From the NCBI GenBank assembly GCA_964352675.1, contig CAYGSN010000020.1:1-34493 (forward strand): a DNA stretch of 34,493 bases. The letters run 5' to 3'. The DNA is from CAYGSN01 sp964352675. Its GTDB lineage: Bacteria; Pseudomonadota; Alphaproteobacteria; Micavibrionales; Micavibrionaceae. This document shows, piece by piece, positions 32,364 to 34,493 of the stretch. Both the position numbers and the translations under genes were made by a program. Under the pieces are notes generated by a model that did no database searches, was not told the origin of the DNA, and saw only the letters and a program-made list of their open reading frames with translations. Numbering within the stretch: position 1 is the stretch's first letter; the number at the start of each line of letters is the position of its first letter.

Positions 32364-32385
32364 ACCATCCTAGGAATTTTTCAAT

Positions 32386-34493
32386 CTAGAGTGCTTGTGT
32401 ACCACAACTTACGGCGTCAGAAAGACTTTCCTCAAAGGTACCACCGAAGTCATAGCTGGCTACGCGGCCAGACCCTGCGGCACTTACCACATCACTCCAG
32501 CATGCTGTCTCTTCTCCACCAGCAGATGGCTCAATATCTTCAGGACCCTGACCCTGCTGAGCACCTTCGCCGGCTGCCGGTTCAATGCCCGCAACCTGCT
32601 GCGCTGTTGTACGACCGGCCGCCGGAGAAAGACGCGCCAAGCTGGCAGTACCCAGATCCGTCAGAGGCAGTCCTGTGAGTGTCACTCTCAGACCGTCTGT
32701 CGCCGCTCTGAAATCTTCAAACTCACGGAAGAAATCTTCGATGTTATCCAGCGACAATGCGATCCCGACAAAAATCTGTCCAATCGACGTCAGATCATCA
32801 AAGTCAAACAACTTGCTTTCAATCAAGTTCAGGATATCCAGCGGAATAATCGGGTTACCGTTTTCATCCAGCGGGAAGTCTGTAATCGGGGTAATCCCGT
32901 CAAATGTCGCGAAGCGTCCATCGATGATCGTTGGCTGATCCGGATCAAACAGAGCGCCGTTGGCCAATTGAACATAGAAGTCATCCTGGCCAGTGAAGGT
33001 CGAAGTCCCCAGGGTATCATCAACAAGTCTGATCTGGGCAAACACGCCGCCGCCGAAATCATATCCGGCAAAACGCATACCGATATTGCCGCCGGTGAAG
33101 AAGTTGGTATCACCAGTCAGATCCACCGTGCCGCTTTCCACATGCAGACCAATCTGGTTGTTGGCCGTATCGGTGGTAAAGGTAATATTGTTTCCAAAGA
33201 AATCAATGAAACCATTATATCCACCTGAGACGTAAACGCCGTTATTGGTTGCATCTGTAATGGTGTTGAAACTGATGATTTGATTATCGACATTATGTGT
33301 TTCAATACCGTCATCACCTGTATTTGCAATGGTGTTGCCGCTGATATCAACCATCTGGCCCCAGGCGGCTTTAATACCGTCCCATCCAATATTGGTGATG
33401 GTATTATTACCGATTAAGGCATTCAGGAAATCCCAAACAAAGACACCGTGTTTGCTGATCGTATCAAGCGTGTTTCCGAGAATTTCAATTGTTCCAACAT
33501 GCTCGGCAAAAATACCGTGACCGAGCGTGTCATGAATATCGTTGCTGCCAATCGTGATATTGCCCGCGTTGTAAACGTGGATCCCGTCACCAGATGTGTA
33601 ATGCACGTTGTTGCTGGAAATATTTACACCATAAGCATTCCCGACCTTGATCCCGTCGCCGCCGGCGCCATGAACATGGTTGCCGACAACGTCAATATAG
33701 TTGGAGCCGCTGGCATAAATGCCGTTACCGCCGGAGAAGAAGACCGTATTATTGCGGATATCGGCAAACGCGCTGTTCGTCAGGCGAATTCCGTTATTGC
33801 CGGAATAATTGATCGTGTTCCAGCCGATATAAGCGTCATAGCTGCCGGAAACTTCGATGCCGTTATCCCCGGAACCGGAAATCAGGTTGCCGAAAATATC
33901 CAGCCCGTAATTGCCGTCCACATCGATACCGTCATAACCTGCGCCGAAGATCTCATTGCCGTAGATATCGGCCCATGACCCGCCATGAACGTTAATACCG
34001 TCCTGACCGGCCTGGTGAATTCCGTTCCAGGCAATATCAAGATAATCGGAGTTGTAAGCCGCAATACCGTGCCCACCGGTCAGATATATGCTGTTACCGG
34101 TGATATCTGCATGGTCGCTGTAACCCAGATAAATACCGTGCCCGGCGATAAAGCTCATCGCGTTATTCCAGATATCGGCATAATCGCTATGCGTAACTTC
34201 GATACCGTTGCCGCCGATAAAGGCCATGGTGTTGCCCCAGATATCAACGCCGAAGTTATAAGCGACATCAATCGCATCACCCAGCGTAGCGAAAATCTGG
34301 TTGCCGAAAATATCAGCCCATGAGCCGCCAAAGACGTGAATACCGTCACCCAGCGCGCCCGCAATTTCGTTCCAGCCGATATTCACGAAATCGGAATACG
34401 CCACGTCAATACCGTGACCGCCAGTGCTGGAAATATCGTTGCCGTAGATATCGACGTGATAGATGGATGAGAACGAAATACAGTGACAGCCAA
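32386..34493 (-). CDS. Right-handed beta-helix repeat protein, C-terminal 701 residues (5' end outside window)
   Basis: The reading frame is open to the window edge, so the N-terminus and any signal peptide are not visible. The first 430 or so visible residues are beta-helix coils of the PbH1/NosD type. Seventeen consecutive coils are exactly 23 residues long; each has Asn at coil position 6 and Gly (once Ala) then Ile or Val at positions 15-16. The coils become irregular after about residue 405. A C-terminal region of about 230 residues without repeats follows, including an Ala/Gly/Glu-rich linker (AGIEPAAGEGAQQGQGPED) and two cysteines close to the end (ETACWSD; AVSCGTQAL). Proteins of this fold are usually surface adhesins, carbohydrate-acting enzymes or other secreted proteins. 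No catalytic site of a known lyase was recognised, so I give no enzymatic role. Confidence 0.9.
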   Translation of the reverse strand, partial: GCHCISFSSIYHVDIYGNDISSTGGHGIDVAYSDFVNIGWNEIAGALGDGIHVFGGSWADIFGNQIFATLGDAIDVAYNFGVDIWGNTMAFIGGNGIEVTHSDYADIWNNAMSFIAGHGIYLGYSDHADITGNSIYLTGGHGIAAYNSDYLDIAWNGIHQAGQDGINVHGGSWADIYGNEIFGAGYDGIDVDGNYGLDIFGNLISGSGDNGIEVSGSYDAYIGWNTINYSGNNGIRLTNSAFADIRNNTVFFSGGNGIYASGSNYIDVVGNHVHGAGGDGIKVGNAYGVNISSNNVHYTSGDGIHVYNAGNITIGSNDIHDTLGHGIFAEHVGTIEILGNTLDTISKHGVFVWDFLNALIGNNTITNIGWDGIKAAWGQMVDISGNTIANTGDDGIETHNVDNQIISFNTITDATNNGVYVSGGYNGFIDFFGNNITFTTDTANNQIGLHVESGTVDLTGDTNFFTGGNIGMRFAGYDFGGGVFAQIRLVDDTLGTSTFTGQDDFYVQLANGALFDPDQPTIIDGRFATFDGITPITDFPLDENGNPIIPLDILNLIESKLFDFDDLTSIGQIFVGIALSLDNIEDFFREFEDFRAATDGLRVTLTGLPLTDLGTASLARLSPAAGRTTAQQVAGIEPAAGEGAQQGQGPEDIEPSAGGEETACWSDVVSAAGSGRVASYDFGGTFEESLSDAVSCGTQAL
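33214..34455 (-). repeat. Tandem 69-bp coding repeat (18 beta-helix coils)
   Basis: Starting at 34455 and reading on the minus strand, 17 units of exactly 69 bp follow one another, and an eighteenth, slightly longer, begins at 33282. Each encodes one 23-residue coil with the pattern [AVIL]-[DN]-[IV]-x-x-N-x-[IMVL] and then [DNH]-G-[IV] at positions 14-16. Blocks of five coils are also repeated: 34455-34111 and 34110-33766 are alike at DNA and protein level. Confidence 0.88.

Noticed and set aside
32395..33978. Long plus-strand open frames opposite the beta-helix gene (up to 277 codons)
   Set aside because: A 69-bp coding repeat keeps other frames open over many units. The translated sequences show no protein-like pattern, whereas the minus-strand frame gives perfect coils.
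33214..34455. Regular repeats that might suggest a CRISPR array
   Set aside because: The units are 69 bp with gradual divergence, no distinct spacers, and they translate to a clear beta-helix.

Overview
The window is a gene-dense piece of a bacterial chromosome, almost entirely core genes, and it reads as an alphaproteobacterium. The evidence for this is a ChvI/ChvG two-component pair followed by rapZ and ahcY, a DivL-type histidine kinase with tyrosine at the phospho-acceptor position, the block cmk-rpsA-ihfB-lapA-pyrF-trpFBA-accD-folC, and the def-fmt-truA-rmuC neighbourhood. I cannot name the genus. A Micavibrio-like or Rhodospirillales-like lineage would fit, but that is inference.

Left part (1-11044, all + strand): the end of cmk, rpsA with a strong terminator, ihfB behind its own promoter, lapA, pyrF, an AT-rich membrane protein, trpF, trpB, two extra genes (a GyrI-like domain protein and a small P-loop protein), trpA, accD and folC. 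Most neighbours touch or overlap, so this looks like one or a few long transcripts for translation, nucleoid, pyrimidine, tryptophan, fatty-acid and folate functions.

Middle part (11067-20442): the chvI-chvG-rapZ cell-envelope signalling operon, a divergent unknown gene, ahcY with its own promoter and terminator, divL (cell-cycle kinase), dapE, and a convergent exported PRC-barrel protein. hprK and the PTS EIIA/HPr genes often found between chvG and ahcY in alphaproteobacteria are absent here.

Right part (20568-34493): on the minus strand def-fmt-eamA-truA form a tight operon. Then come a small membrane protein with a probable leaderless promoter (+), rmuC (-), a pseudopilin-like unknown (+), and the minus-strand rnpA-yidD-yidC-engB membrane-biogenesis operon. 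A UbiH-type monooxygenase and rpmH lie on the plus strand, so the usual rpmH-rnpA pair is split. The window ends with an OmpA-like beta-barrel, an unknown 206-residue protein, and the C-terminal 700 residues of a very regular right-handed beta-helix protein that runs off the edge.

No tRNA, rRNA, CRISPR array, insertion sequence, integrase or phage gene was seen, and no gene-free stretch exceeds 300 bases. The least explained material is the beta-helix protein with its unknown neighbour, the insertions inside the trp operon, and the unknown gene facing ahcY.
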